A DNA stretch of 34,203 nt from Candidatus Woesearchaeota archaeon (lineage in GTDB: Archaea > Nanobdellota > Nanobdellia > Woesearchaeales > DSVV01), in assembly GCA_016219865.1 (NCBI GenBank), contig JACRKF010000052.1:1-34203 (forward strand), given 5' to 3'. Both the position numbers and the translations under genes were made by a program. A model generated the notes under the pieces. That model was not told the origin of the DNA and made no database searches. It saw nothing but the letters and a program-made list of their open reading frames with translations. Every line of letters starts with the position of its first letter. The first letter of the stretch is position 1. Below are positions 14,343 to 21,901 of the stretch, piece after piece.

Positions 14343-14430
14343 ATAAGGGATGCAAGTGGCTTTTTACTCTCATCCTTATTCTCATACCCAACCCCCATAA
14401 CGAGTAAAAGGCCACCAAACCTTTTTTATT
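14343..14430 (+). ncRNA. Candidate structured RNA upstream of SRP54
   Basis: A TATA box (CATTTATATAC, 14313-14320) predicts transcription from about 14343. The transcript would contain a perfect 14-bp stem (with one G-U), GTGGCTTTTTACTC with GAGTAAAAGGCCAC, closing a 32-nt pyrimidine-rich loop, then CAAAC and a run of six T. A second option pairs ATAAGGGATG at the 5' end with CATCCTTAT in the loop (one bulge), giving a pseudoknot or a switch. The segment also contains a 16-codon ORF starting ATGCAAGTGGC, so an attenuator-like leader is an alternative reading. It does not resemble SRP RNA or RNase P RNA. Confidence 0.55.
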
Positions 14431-14466
14431 ATTCTTTTTTGAATCTTTACATAAATATAATTTTAA

Positions 14467-14496
14467 TATTTTTCTGAATTTTATTCAGAAAAATAC
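14467..14496. repeat. Short hairpin repeat, second copy
   Basis: TATTTTTCTGAAT and ATTCAGAAAAATA face each other across three bases just upstream of the SRP54 TATA box. The same arms occur at 3585-3623. It may terminate the upstream RNA or be part of a dispersed palindromic repeat family. Confidence 0.5.
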
Positions 14497-14532
14497 TAAA
14501 CATATATAAATAAATCTTATTCTTCATAATGC

Positions 14533-15885
14533 ATGGTGCTTGAAAAACTCAGTAATTCATTAAAAGAAACATTAACAAAGATAACAAATGCATTATTTGT
14601 TGATGAAAAACTAATCAATGAATTAGTAAAAGATATTCAGCGTTCTTTATTGCAATCTGATGTTAATGTGCAACTAGTTTTCGAATTATCAAAAAAGATA
14701 AAAGAACGTGCATTAAAAGAAGATTCACCTAAAGGATTAACAAAAAAAGAGTATCTTATAAATATTGTATACGAAGAACTCACAGCATTTCTAGGTGGAG
14801 AAAATACTCGAATAGAAATAACAAACAAACCATTCAAAGTTATGTTAGTTGGTTTATTTGGTAATGGTAAAACAACAACAGCTGGAAAACTTGCTAAATT
14901 CTTTCAGAAAAGAGGAAATAAAGTAGCAGTTATTCAGACAGATACATGGCGTCCTGCTGCATATGAACAATTGCAGCAATTAGCAAAACAACTGCAGGTT
15001 GACTTCTATGGAATTAAAGCAGAAAAAGATGCTTCAAAGATTTACAGTACTTATCAAAAAGAACTCAATAAATATGATATTGTAATTATCGATACTGCTG
15101 GCAGAGATGCATTAAATGATGATTTAATCAAAGAACTACAAAATCTTAATTCAATTGTTCAGCCGGATGAAGCATTGCTTGTCATGGCTGCTGATATTGG
15201 ACAAGCTGCGCAAAAGCAAGCAGAAGCATTTAGTAAATCATGCAAGATAACTGGTGTAATTATCACAAAATTAGATGGTACTGCAAAAGGTGGTGGAGCA
15301 TTATCTGCTTGTTCTGCAACAAAAACATTTGTTAAATTAATAGGGGTTGGAGAGAAAGTTGATGATCTCGAGGAGTTTAAACCAAAGAATTTTGTAGGAA
15401 GATTGCTTGGCATGGGTGATTTAGAAGCATTATTAGCAAAAGCAAAAGAAGCAATCTCAGAAGAAGATGCAGAGGATTTAGGAGAAAAGTTTTTGTCAGG
15501 CAAATTCAATCTTTTAGATTTATATTCACAGATGGAAGCTATGAACAAAATGGGACCATTAGGCAAAGTTCTAGAGATGGTGCCAGGATTTGGGCAATTA
15601 AAGCTTCCAAAAGAAATGATTGATGTGCAGCAAGGAAAGCTCAAAAAATGGAAATTTATCATTGATTCTTGCACACAGCAAGAGCTAGAAGATCCTGATT
15701 TAATTGATGCGCAACGAATTGCAAGGATTGCAAAAGGCTCTGGAAGCAATGAAACAGAAGTGCGAGAATTACTTAAACAATACAGGCAAAGCAAGAAAAT
15801 GATGAAGATGTTCAAAGGCACAAACCCAAAAAACATGGAAAAAATGATGGGTAAATTGAAAGGTATGTCTGGTATGGGGATGTGA
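14533..15885 (+). CDS. srp54: Signal recognition particle GTPase SRP54
   Basis: SRP54/Ffh of 450 residues, which binds SRP RNA and signal sequences and docks with FtsY for co-translational membrane targeting. An N-terminal four-helix bundle (1-95) is followed by the G domain: P-loop GLFGNGKTT near residue 107, DTWRPAA, DTAGR near 189, TKLDGTAKGG near 247. The Met-rich M domain spans about 300-450 and ends MMGKLKGMSGMGM. The P-loop has FGN where most homologues have QGS, though GKTT is intact. A TATA box (ACATATATAAAT) about 26 bases upstream implies a leaderless mRNA. SRP RNA was not found in the window. Confidence 0.96.
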   Translation: MVLEKLSNSLKETLTKITNALFVDEKLINELVKDIQRSLLQSDVNVQLVFELSKKIKERALKEDSPKGLTKKEYLINIVYEELTAFLGGENTRIEITNKPFKVMLVGLFGNGKTTTAGKLAKFFQKRGNKVAVIQTDTWRPAAYEQLQQLAKQLQVDFYGIKAEKDASKIYSTYQKELNKYDIVIIDTAGRDALNDDLIKELQNLNSIVQPDEALLVMAADIGQAAQKQAEAFSKSCKITGVIITKLDGTAKGGGALSACSATKTFVKLIGVGEKVDDLEEFKPKNFVGRLLGMGDLEALLAKAKEAISEEDAEDLGEKFLSGKFNLLDLYSQMEAMNKMGPLGKVLEMVPGFGQLKLPKEMIDVQQGKLKKWKFIIDSCTQQELEDPDLIDAQRIARIAKGSGSNETEVRELLKQYRQSKKMMKMFKGTNPKNMEKMMGKLKGMSGMGM

Positions 15886-15964
15886 ATTTAGATTGTTACG
15901 ATTAATAATTATGACTTTACTCCACTTATCTGATAAACTGTTGCAGTTGGTTCTTCATAAAAAA

Positions 15965-16296
15965 ATGCTCGTAAGAAACGTAAAACTGTGTTATTTGGTC
16001 TTGGAAAATGCTTATCTAAATGATATGACTTAGCGCATCAATTGGCAATATTAACAGATGATCTGAGAAAAAAAGATACTATTCAAGCTATTGAAGTTAT
16101 TGGTGTATCTTGGTGGATTTGCGTAGCTATGACTAATGATCATTTAGAAAGAAATGGCTATAAAACAAAAATCAACTATAATTGTACTGATTTGATTTAT
16201 GATAATGATTCATTATCAAGAATAAAAAGAGTTTCTATAAATGGTGGAACAATTCCACCTCTTAATCCAGCTGTCTTATCAAAATATTCAAGATAA
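15965..16296 (+). pseudogene. Decayed hypothetical gene after SRP54
   Basis: The clearest open frame (16042-16296, TTG start) encodes about 84 residues including DDLRKKDTIQAIEVIGVSWW and a C-terminus ISINGG-like RVSINGGTIPPLNP. Further in-frame codons upstream (YDLAHQ) reach a stop at 16021. The preceding stretch reads RKKRKTVLFGLGKCLSK in another frame, which continues naturally into the second part. This suggests a small gene broken by a frameshift. No promoter, ribosome binding site or family is recognised. Confidence 0.35.
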
Positions 16297-16866
16297 TTAT
16301 ATCCCTTTTTTCTTCTTCATAAATGCAACTAATTCTTGAGAAATCATTATTGTCCCATTTTCAACAACATATCTATAAGGCAATTCTATTGATAATCCAT
16401 TTTTCACTGGAATTTCTATTTCATCCTGAAATTCAAGCTTTTCAAAAGCAGCGCCATCAAGAATCTTCTTAGTTACATACACAGCAGTATCAGTTGACAT
16501 CTGTTTATCACCTAAAGAGCGTTTTTCACATTGTAATTTGTCGCTGAGTTTTGCTTTTGTTCTTTTTCGTGGCGGATAATCTCCAAGAATGCCTCCAAAA
16601 ATGAAACTGTCAAAATTATTTTTATCTGCAGAAGACAATATTTTATCTGCTAACGGATCAAGAATACACACTCTTTTTGGTTGTAATTCAGTTACAGATT
16701 TAGATTCAACTTTACCATAAGGAAATAATTGTTGTTTTGCTTTTTCGCCATTGATATTAGTAAATAAAATATTCTTTTTGCCAATTATCTCAGAGATATG
16801 TTTATATTCCAAAAAGCACCATTTGTATAAGCGATTGCCATCTAAATGTTCGATTATATAGAGCAT
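16297..16866 (-). CDS. SFM1-type SPOUT methyltransferase (PF04252 family)
   Basis: Protein of 189 residues matching the archaeal/eukaryotic family related to yeast SFM1. Diagnostic segments are IIEHLDGNRLYKWCFLEYKH at the N-terminus, ILFTNI, CILDPLADKIL, and the knot region FIFGGILGDYPPRKRTKAKL, which should bind SAM. Yeast SFM1 methylates an arginine of ribosomal protein S3, while archaeal members have been described as RNA methyltransferases, so the substrate here is open. Length is normal. It faces the decayed ORF downstream tail to tail, with stop codons adjacent, and stands alone otherwise. Confidence 0.85.
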   Translation of the reverse strand: MLYIIEHLDGNRLYKWCFLEYKHISEIIGKKNILFTNINGEKAKQQLFPYGKVESKSVTELQPKRVCILDPLADKILSSADKNNFDSFIFGGILGDYPPRKRTKAKLSDKLQCEKRSLGDKQMSTDTAVYVTKKILDGAAFEKLEFQDEIEIPVKNGLSIELPYRYVVENGTIMISQELVAFMKKKKGI

Positions 16867-16974
16867 TTAATGTTGAGTTATTTGGAGTTATTTATGGGTT
16901 TTGGTTTATTAAATCGTAAACTACTTAAATAAGCACTTACTTTTTATTAAAAATCTATATTTAAGGTGATAATT

Positions 16975-17214
16975 ATGAGTAAGAAAAAACGAGAAAAACT
17001 AAAAGCTCAAAAGAAAATGAATCCTAAAAAGGAAAAATATATGAAATTTCATAAGGAAAAATCTGGTGTATTAGACATAAGCTTCCCGGATCTTGATGGA
17101 GATGCTAAAAAAGAAATTCGCGCAGACGAAGAAAGAGTAGCTACAACTTTGCGATATGCATTAGCAAATGCGCGCAGAGAAGAAAAGATGCGTGAAGATA
17201 GAAAGCCGCATTGA
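16975..17214 (+). CDS. Small basic hypothetical protein
   Basis: Protein of 79 residues with a very Lys-rich N-terminus (MSKKKREKLKAQKKMNPKKE) and a charged helical C-terminus ending MREDRKPH. Such composition suggests nucleic acid or ribosome binding, but no domain is recognised. The start at 16975 is supported by AAGGTGAT at normal distance. A start three codons earlier would fall between the binding site and this ATG. It is a single gene between the SPOUT methyltransferase (divergent) and a toxin remnant. Confidence 0.65.
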   Translation: MSKKKREKLKAQKKMNPKKEKYMKFHKEKSGVLDISFPDLDGDAKKEIRADEERVATTLRYALANARREEKMREDRKPH

Positions 17215-17249
17215 TTATTCTATTTTTATTTTTTTCAATTACTTCTTTA

Positions 17250-17374
17250 TTAATATGTTTCAACTGCTAAATTATCAATTTTTTCAAAATGCTTGATGTT
17301 TCTAGTAAGAATAGGTTCATTGTTTTTTAAAGCTATTCCATCAATAATTTTGATTTAGAGATTCTTCTAACTCT
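17250..17374 (-). pseudogene. C-terminal remnant of a VapC-type PIN toxin
   Basis: On the minus strand, codons ending at a TAA at 17250-17252 encode IIDGIALKNNEPILTRN followed by IKHFEKIDNLAVETY. This closely follows the C-terminal pattern of VapC toxins (Asp of the third acid, TRN, KHF, Y at the end). There is no start codon, the N-terminal half with the first acids is missing, and no antitoxin is adjacent. It is therefore a decay product of a lost toxin-antitoxin locus. Confidence 0.75.
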
Positions 17375-17389
17375 CTTTATAATCAGCTT

Positions 17390-18139
17390 TTATTCTTCAG
17401 AAATTTTCCACATAATCTCAAAATAGGATTTAAAACTTTGCGCAAGCTCTTTGTTTCTGACGACAAATGCAATCGGAGTATCAAGAATCATTACCAATAG
17501 AATAGCATCATTGAAAATATCAATCCAATTTGGACTTATGAGGTTGTTTGGCAGATATTTGACGTTTGTCAATTTCATTTTCTTTCTGATTGCTCCAAAC
17601 TCACGAGCATTTGCATTGTAGATAATATTCATTGAAACATTTCGTTTTATTCTTCTCTTGTGAAAATCAAGAAACCATCCTTCCCATTTTTGATTGGCAA
17701 CTTTAGGAGCGCCAAGAACTAACAATTTTTCACCTGATTTCAATGTTTGTATCAGTTCTTCACGAATTGCTTTTATTCCATGCAAGCCTTCATAGATCTC
17801 TGCAACTTTCTTCTGAGAAGCTGAAGCTCGCTGCAGGAGTAATTGCGGCAGAATTTTGGTAATTGCTTCTTTTGTGCTGCCTAAGTCTTCTTCTTGCTTT
17901 TTGATATATCCTAAGAGCATCTGCGGGTCATTTGCAGTGTAATATCTTGCGCCATTTTTGATAATGTAGCCTGCTAGTCCTTTATCTATCAACTTATCAA
18001 GAATATCATACATTTTTGACTTTGATACCTTGCTTACCGAACCAATTGGGCCAATTGTTGTTTCTCCTAATTTATTTAAAGCTAAATATATCTTAATCTC
18101 TCCTCGTGTTAAACCTAATTTTTCGAGTATTTCTTCCAT
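17390..18139 (-). CDS. TrmB-family transcriptional regulator
   Basis: Protein of 249 residues. The N-terminal winged helix-turn-helix (LTRGEIKIYLALNKLGETTI, then VSKVSKSKMYDILDKL and a wing ending ARYY) is characteristic of TrmB/PadR-like archaeal regulators. A coiled linker follows (residues 85-115), then an effector-type domain (GLHGIKAIREELIQTLKSGE, about 118 onward). TrmB proteins act as repressors or activators that respond to sugars or other small molecules. It is divergent from the cysteine desulfurase gene, and the 131-base gap contains a CTAG-centred palindrome, so both promoters are likely targets. The effector is unknown. Confidence 0.85.
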   Translation of the reverse strand: MEEILEKLGLTRGEIKIYLALNKLGETTIGPIGSVSKVSKSKMYDILDKLIDKGLAGYIIKNGARYYTANDPQMLLGYIKKQEEDLGSTKEAITKILPQLLLQRASASQKKVAEIYEGLHGIKAIREELIQTLKSGEKLLVLGAPKVANQKWEGWFLDFHKRRIKRNVSMNIIYNANAREFGAIRKKMKLTNVKYLPNNLISPNWIDIFNDAILLVMILDTPIAFVVRNKELAQSFKSYFEIMWKISEE

Positions 18140-18184
18140 TATTTATATTATTTATTATCTTCTATATTAATCTTTCCAAAGTAA

Positions 18185-18243
18185 CCCACTAGTAGGGGGA
18201 CTAGATTGATATATTCTTACATTAATAGTTACTACTGACTAGA
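18185..18243. promoter_or_regulatory. Divergent promoter region with candidate TrmB operator
   Basis: CCCACTAGTAGGG (18185-18197) is a near-perfect palindrome. GACTAGA occurs at 18199-18205 and again at 18237-18243. The desulfurase TATA box (TGATATATTC, 18208-18216) lies between the two GACTAGA copies and predicts transcription from about 18238-18242. The leader then has AGACG/CGTCT arms and a GGAGG ribosome binding site before the ATG at 18271. Confidence 0.5.
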
Positions 18244-18270
18244 CGTTCCTAATCGTCTTGGAGGATTACT

Positions 18271-19620
18271 ATGGAAGTATACAACTTATTTCCTGAAAGA
18301 GCATTGAGTTATGTTGTAGAGTTGCAAAACGGAAAAAGAGTGCGTTATGTGAACTTAGATAATGCAGCTACAACAATCCCATTTTCTTCTGCGCTTGAGA
18401 GGATTGCTTCTGAAGTTAGTTCCTATGGAAGTGTTCATCGAGGCGCAGGTCAGAAATCAAAGGTAACTACAGATAATTATGAAGCTGCGCGAAAAACAAT
18501 TGCTGATTTTGTAGGAGCTTCTTCAGAAAACTATGTCATTTTTACGAAAAATACAACTGAATCAGTTAACCTTGCTGCAACACTCTGGAAAGAATTTAAC
18601 GGCAAAGTATTAGTCTCAGATATTGAACATTCCTCAAACTTATTGCCATGGCTGCAGCAAGAAGGCAGAGAAAACCTTTTGCAGTACAAAACAACTGCAG
18701 ATGGCAGAATAGATCTTGCAGAGATTGAAAAAATCTTACAAGCTAATGATGATATTAAATTATTAGCAATCACAGGAAGTTCAAATATAACTGGATACAA
18801 ACCAGATATTCATGCAATTGCAGAGCTTTGTCATAGATATAAAGCTAAAATCTTTGTTGATGCATGCCAATTATTGCAGCATAAGCAGCTTGATATCTTA
18901 TCTGATATAGATCCACGGCATATTGATTTTGTTGCATTCTCTGGGCATAAGATGTATGCGCCTTTTGGAATAGGTGTTTTAGTTGGACCAAAAGAGTTTT
19001 TCGATGCTTCTGAGCCATACCAAATAGGAGGAGGAAATCTTCCGTATATTAGGAGAGATTTAGAAGTTTTACGATATAGTACTGTGCAAACATTTGACCC
19101 AGGAACACCAAATGCATTTGGCGTAATTGCGCTTGCAGAATCAATCCAAAAATTACAAGAATTGGGCGTTGAAAGAATTGCAAAATATGAGCATAGTTTA
19201 GTTGAGAGAGCTTTTGATGGATTGCAATCAATTGATGGTGTTAGATTATACGTGCAAAGAGATGCTCTTGGCGTTGTTATCCCTTTTGAGATTGATGGAT
19301 TTCATGCAAAATTAACTGCTGAGATCTTGGCGCAAGAATATGGCATAGGAACAAGAGCTGGAAGTTTTTGCACGTATGAATTAGTACGAAAATTAAAAGG
19401 AACAACAGTTAAAGAAGATAGAATTATTGCTGAAGAAGTGAAACAAGGAATTACAAAGAATATTCCAGCTGTTGTTAGAGCTAGTTTTGGATTATCTAAT
19501 ACTCTTGAAGATGTTGAACGACTTGTTGGAGCTGTTGCTGAGATTACACAAAATGGCGCTTCTTTTTATGAAATAAGATACAAGGAGGACGATACTAATG
19601 AAAGCTACACTTTGCGATAA
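18271..19620 (+). CDS. Cysteine desulfurase-like class V aminotransferase
   Basis: PLP enzyme of 449 residues, longer than typical SufS (about 405). Motifs are YVNLDNAATT near the N-terminus, TKNTTESVNLAA, VSDIEHSSNLLPW, and VAFSGHKMYAPFGIGVLVG with the PLP lysine. RAGSFCTYELV holds the cysteine that would carry the persulfide. It should remove sulfur from cysteine for Fe-S cluster or tRNA thiolation, although no Fe-S scaffold gene is near. A strong GGAGG ribosome binding site precedes the ATG, unlike the leaderless genes around. Its last 23 bases overlap the next gene. Transfer from bacteria is possible. Confidence 0.88.
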   Translation: MEVYNLFPERALSYVVELQNGKRVRYVNLDNAATTIPFSSALERIASEVSSYGSVHRGAGQKSKVTTDNYEAARKTIADFVGASSENYVIFTKNTTESVNLAATLWKEFNGKVLVSDIEHSSNLLPWLQQEGRENLLQYKTTADGRIDLAEIEKILQANDDIKLLAITGSSNITGYKPDIHAIAELCHRYKAKIFVDACQLLQHKQLDILSDIDPRHIDFVAFSGHKMYAPFGIGVLVGPKEFFDASEPYQIGGGNLPYIRRDLEVLRYSTVQTFDPGTPNAFGVIALAESIQKLQELGVERIAKYEHSLVERAFDGLQSIDGVRLYVQRDALGVVIPFEIDGFHAKLTAEILAQEYGIGTRAGSFCTYELVRKLKGTTVKEDRIIAEEVKQGITKNIPAVVRASFGLSNTLEDVERLVGAVAEITQNGASFYEIRYKEDDTNESYTLR

Positions 19621-20344
19621 AATTAAATATACTAGAGAAATAGATGGTACTATGGCTACAAAAGCTTCAGAGTTGAATTACGACAGATATCCTAACAATA
19701 AATATGATTATGAGATTAAGATGGTAATACCAGGTCATAACAATCTTCATAAGATAATAGAAACTGTTGTAAAAAGAGATTATTCTAAAATGAAATCAAT
19801 TCATATCTTAGAATTAGGTGTAGGTACTGGATTAACAGCTTCAAAAATTCTAAGACATTGTCCTTCTGCTCAATATATAGGTATTGACTTTTCTGAACAA
19901 ATGTTGAAAGGAGCTCGGAAAAGGCTAAAAAAATATAATTCTGAACTGATACTTGGAGATTATGCTCAAGTAAATTTTTCTAAGAATAATAATCTTGTTG
20001 TTTCAGTTATAGGAATCCATCATCAAAAAACAAATCAAGACAAAAAAAATCTGTTTCAGAAGATATATAATTCATTGACAAGCGATGGAGCTTTTTTATT
20101 TGGTGATCTTGTTACTTATAGAGATAAAGAAGAAGCCGCATTAAATGATGCTTTGCATTTTCATCATCTTGTTGAGAATACAAAAGATGAACAATCACTA
20201 AAAGAATGGGCGCATCATCACAAATTTCAGAACAAATTAGCAGCGCTTGAAAATCAGATTGATTGGCTTAAAGAAGTAGGTTTTAGAAAAGTTATTATGC
20301 TTTATAGAAAATATAACACTGCATTGATTTATGCAAGAAAATAG
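19598..20344 (+). CDS. Class I SAM-dependent methyltransferase
   Basis: Protein of 248 residues with the SAM motif HILELGVGTGLTASKIL (about 70-86), acidic YIGIDFSEQMLKGARKRL after strand 2, and SVIGIHHQ at motif IV. The C-terminal half is rich in His and Lys (FHHLVENTKDEQSLKEWAHH). The start at 19598 is set by AGGAGG eight bases upstream, inside the end of the desulfurase gene, so the two are translationally coupled by a 23-base overlap. Acceptor substrate is unknown. Coupling to a sulfur-handling enzyme and a TrmB regulator suggests a shared small-molecule pathway, but this is inference. Confidence 0.82.
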   Translation: MKATLCDKIKYTREIDGTMATKASELNYDRYPNNKYDYEIKMVIPGHNNLHKIIETVVKRDYSKMKSIHILELGVGTGLTASKILRHCPSAQYIGIDFSEQMLKGARKRLKKYNSELILGDYAQVNFSKNNNLVVSVIGIHHQKTNQDKKNLFQKIYNSLTSDGAFLFGDLVTYRDKEEAALNDALHFHHLVENTKDEQSLKEWAHHHKFQNKLAALENQIDWLKEVGFRKVIMLYRKYNTALIYARK

Positions 20345-20381
20345 GTAGAGAAATACTAAGAATAATAGTTCATCAAATAAT

Positions 20382-20555
20382 TTACTCCAACATATATTCT
20401 TCTAATTCTAATCTATTCAACTTTCCTTTACTCAAGAGTTCTTTTAAATCTCTTTTCTTATTTCTTTGATTGCTTGTCTTAAGTTCTTGCAAGATTACTT
20501 GTTCTTCATCTTGCGTTTCCATATCATTCATTATTTCATCGTATATATTCTTCAT
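20382..20555 (-). CDS. Small acidic/charged hypothetical protein
   Basis: Open frame of 57 codons from an ATG at 20555. The product (MKNIYDEIMNDMETQDEEQV at the start, LNRLELEEYMLE at the end) is charged, helical and low in Cys, Trp and aromatic residues. A TATA-like ACTATATAAATAAG lies 35-42 bases upstream, which would give a leader of roughly 10-15 bases without a clear ribosome binding site. No family is recognised. It could be a small antitoxin-like or regulatory protein, or chance. Confidence 0.4.
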   Translation of the reverse strand: MKNIYDEIMNDMETQDEEQVILQELKTSNQRNKKRDLKELLSKGKLNRLELEEYMLE

Positions 20556-20632
20556 GTAAATCACTATTGGTTAGTAGTTTATTTCTTATTTATATAGTTT
20601 TCGTTCTTACAACTACTTTTTAGTAATTACTA

Positions 20633-20740
20633 CCGAAAGATTTATATATTAGTGATACCTACTAGCTAGTAAGAAAGCGAGTTATGTGGGGGTTTATGGG
20701 TATCCTTCATAGGATAACTATAACATTAATCTCATTTGTA
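20633..20740 (+). ncRNA. Promoter-driven transcript, structured RNA or tiny membrane protein
   Basis: CCGAAAGATTTATATATTAG is a strong archaeal BRE/TATA (20633-20652) predicting a start near 20671. A perfect palindrome TACTAGCTAGTA (20660-20671) sits at the start site. The RNA has a 6-bp hairpin TATCCT-TCAT-AGGATA and a G-rich segment GTTATGTGGGGGTTTATGGG. The ATG at 20684 opens a 50-codon frame ending at 20836 with a hydrophobic stretch (ITITLISFVYIIITSF), so a tiny membrane protein is possible instead. No gene on either strand otherwise occupies 20565-20740. Confidence 0.45.
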
Positions 20741-20889
20741 TATATCATAATCACCTCTTTTTCCCGCGCAGGTACCAGCAATGGTATCTGCAAGGGTTTT
20801 ATATTTAAGAAAATTTTGCAAAGAATTATATCATAATCACCTCTTTTTCCCGCGCAGGTACCAGTAATGGTATCTGCAAGGGTTTTATA
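20741..20889. repeat. Tandem 63-bp repeat carrying a stable hairpin
   Basis: Units at 20741-20803 and 20827-20889 differ at one base and are separated by 23 bases. Each contains CCC-GCAG-TACCA-loop-TGGTA-CTGC-GGG arms (a hairpin of about 34 nt with loop GCAA or GTAA) followed on the plus strand by TTTTATA. TATA-like TATATCA lies at the left edge of each unit, about 26 bases before the hairpin. The array is directly downstream of the S3Ae gene, on whose strand it would lie in the 3' region. Confidence 0.7.
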
Positions 20890-20936
20890 ATAATTTCTAG
20901 AATTAAAACAAAATACAAATAATCAATAAAATAATC

Positions 20937-21590
20937 TTACTGCTGTGCTTCTACAGCTTCTTGAGTCTGAGCTGGTGATTCTGTTTCAGGTAGAACTAAT
21001 TCAGCAGCTTTCTCAGATTCTTCTAATCCAAGATATTTTATCTCAAACAATCTTAAAGGATAGATTTTAGTAATATTTCCTCTTATTGTAGACTGCAGTT
21101 TTAAAGTCATGGCATCTTTGAATATTGTTTCAATATCGCTTTTTTTAAGGTATGCTGCTAATGCTTGGTAGCATACTTTTCTAACAAGCTTTAATATTGA
21201 GCTTTTTGTGTTTGTTTTTGTAATCATTAACGGTTTTACTCTCAATGTTACATTATCTTTATTCATCAATAAGAATGAATCATCTAATCTATCTTTTCCT
21301 CTCCTTACGTGACGTTTTATTGCAGAAGGTGAGATTATTACTGCTGCAGGATCTGCATATAATTTATTGTCTTTAAATTCTTGTATCTTAAATTTGATTG
21401 TAATATGTTGTTTTTTTATATCTCCTGTTAAATTCATAAGATTTACTCCAATATATCTTCCAAACAAATCTTGTGGTTGATATGCTAAGGATTCTCCTAA
21501 TAACATTTCATTGAAGCTTTTTCTGCTATAAATCTGATACCATGTTTTTTTTGTCCATGTTTGCGTACTATCTTTTTTTTCTTTTGCCAT
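20937..21590 (-). CDS. rps3ae: Ribosomal protein S3Ae (eS1)
   Basis: Small-subunit ribosomal protein of 217 residues, normal for archaeal S3Ae/eS1. KKTWYQIYSRKSFNEMLLGE, GRYIGVNLMNLTGDIKKQH and KRHVRRGKDRLDD are family-typical segments. The last 20 residues (AQTQEAVEAQQ) form a low-complexity tail. It is divergent from the S19e gene. A TATA box (CTTTATAAAAGAG) near 21670 predicts a leader of about 55 bases, in which CAAACTTTT (21607-21615) and AAAAGTTTG (21618-21626) form a hairpin 17-36 bases before the ATG. The hairpin may influence translation. Confidence 0.93.
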   Translation of the reverse strand: MAKEKKDSTQTWTKKTWYQIYSRKSFNEMLLGESLAYQPQDLFGRYIGVNLMNLTGDIKKQHITIKFKIQEFKDNKLYADPAAVIISPSAIKRHVRRGKDRLDDSFLLMNKDNVTLRVKPLMITKTNTKSSILKLVRKVCYQALAAYLKKSDIETIFKDAMTLKLQSTIRGNITKIYPLRLFEIKYLGLEESEKAAELVLPETESPAQTQEAVEAQQ

Positions 21591-21901
21591 AATGAATCGA
21601 CTCCGACAAACTTTTTCAAAAGTTTGATCAAAAATAAACTAATATATCTTACAGATTTTACTCTCTTTTATAAAGATTTTGTTTTTCAATCAGAAAACTC
21701 AAAATAACAATCTATAAATACAACCTCCTAACTCTCATTAATTTATATCGAGAGAAATATTTGATTTGATTTTTTTGATTATACTCAAAATTACAAATGA
21801 AACAATTATTTCCAAAAGCTTTATAAATAAAACATTTTTTGTGATTATAAAGATAAGTTTTATACTTATTGAGATAAAATTGAATATCTGGAAGGATAAC
21901 T
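21591..21901. promoter_or_regulatory. Divergent promoter region of S3Ae and S19e
   Basis: Gene-free. On the minus side it holds the S3Ae TATA box near 21670 and the CAAACTTTT/AAAAGTTTG hairpin at 21607-21626. On the plus side CTTTATAAATAAAAC (near 21821) and GATTATAAAG (near 21843) are candidate TATA boxes for S19e, whose ATG is preceded by GGAAGGATAACT. I see nothing else in it. Confidence 0.5.

Noticed and set aside
14343-14430. SRP RNA next to SRP54
   Set aside because: Archaeal SRP RNA is about 300 nt with a conserved helix 8 motif. This transcript is under 100 nt and lacks that motif.
15159-15836. 225-codon open frame antisense to SRP54
   Set aside because: It lies entirely opposite the SRP54 G and M domains, is Ser/Phe-rich as expected of an antisense shadow, and has no promoter or family resemblance.
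20741-20889. Short CRISPR array
   Set aside because: Only two units of 63 bp with a single 23-bp spacer, large internal hairpin and no cas genes. The unit length and structure do not fit CRISPR repeats.
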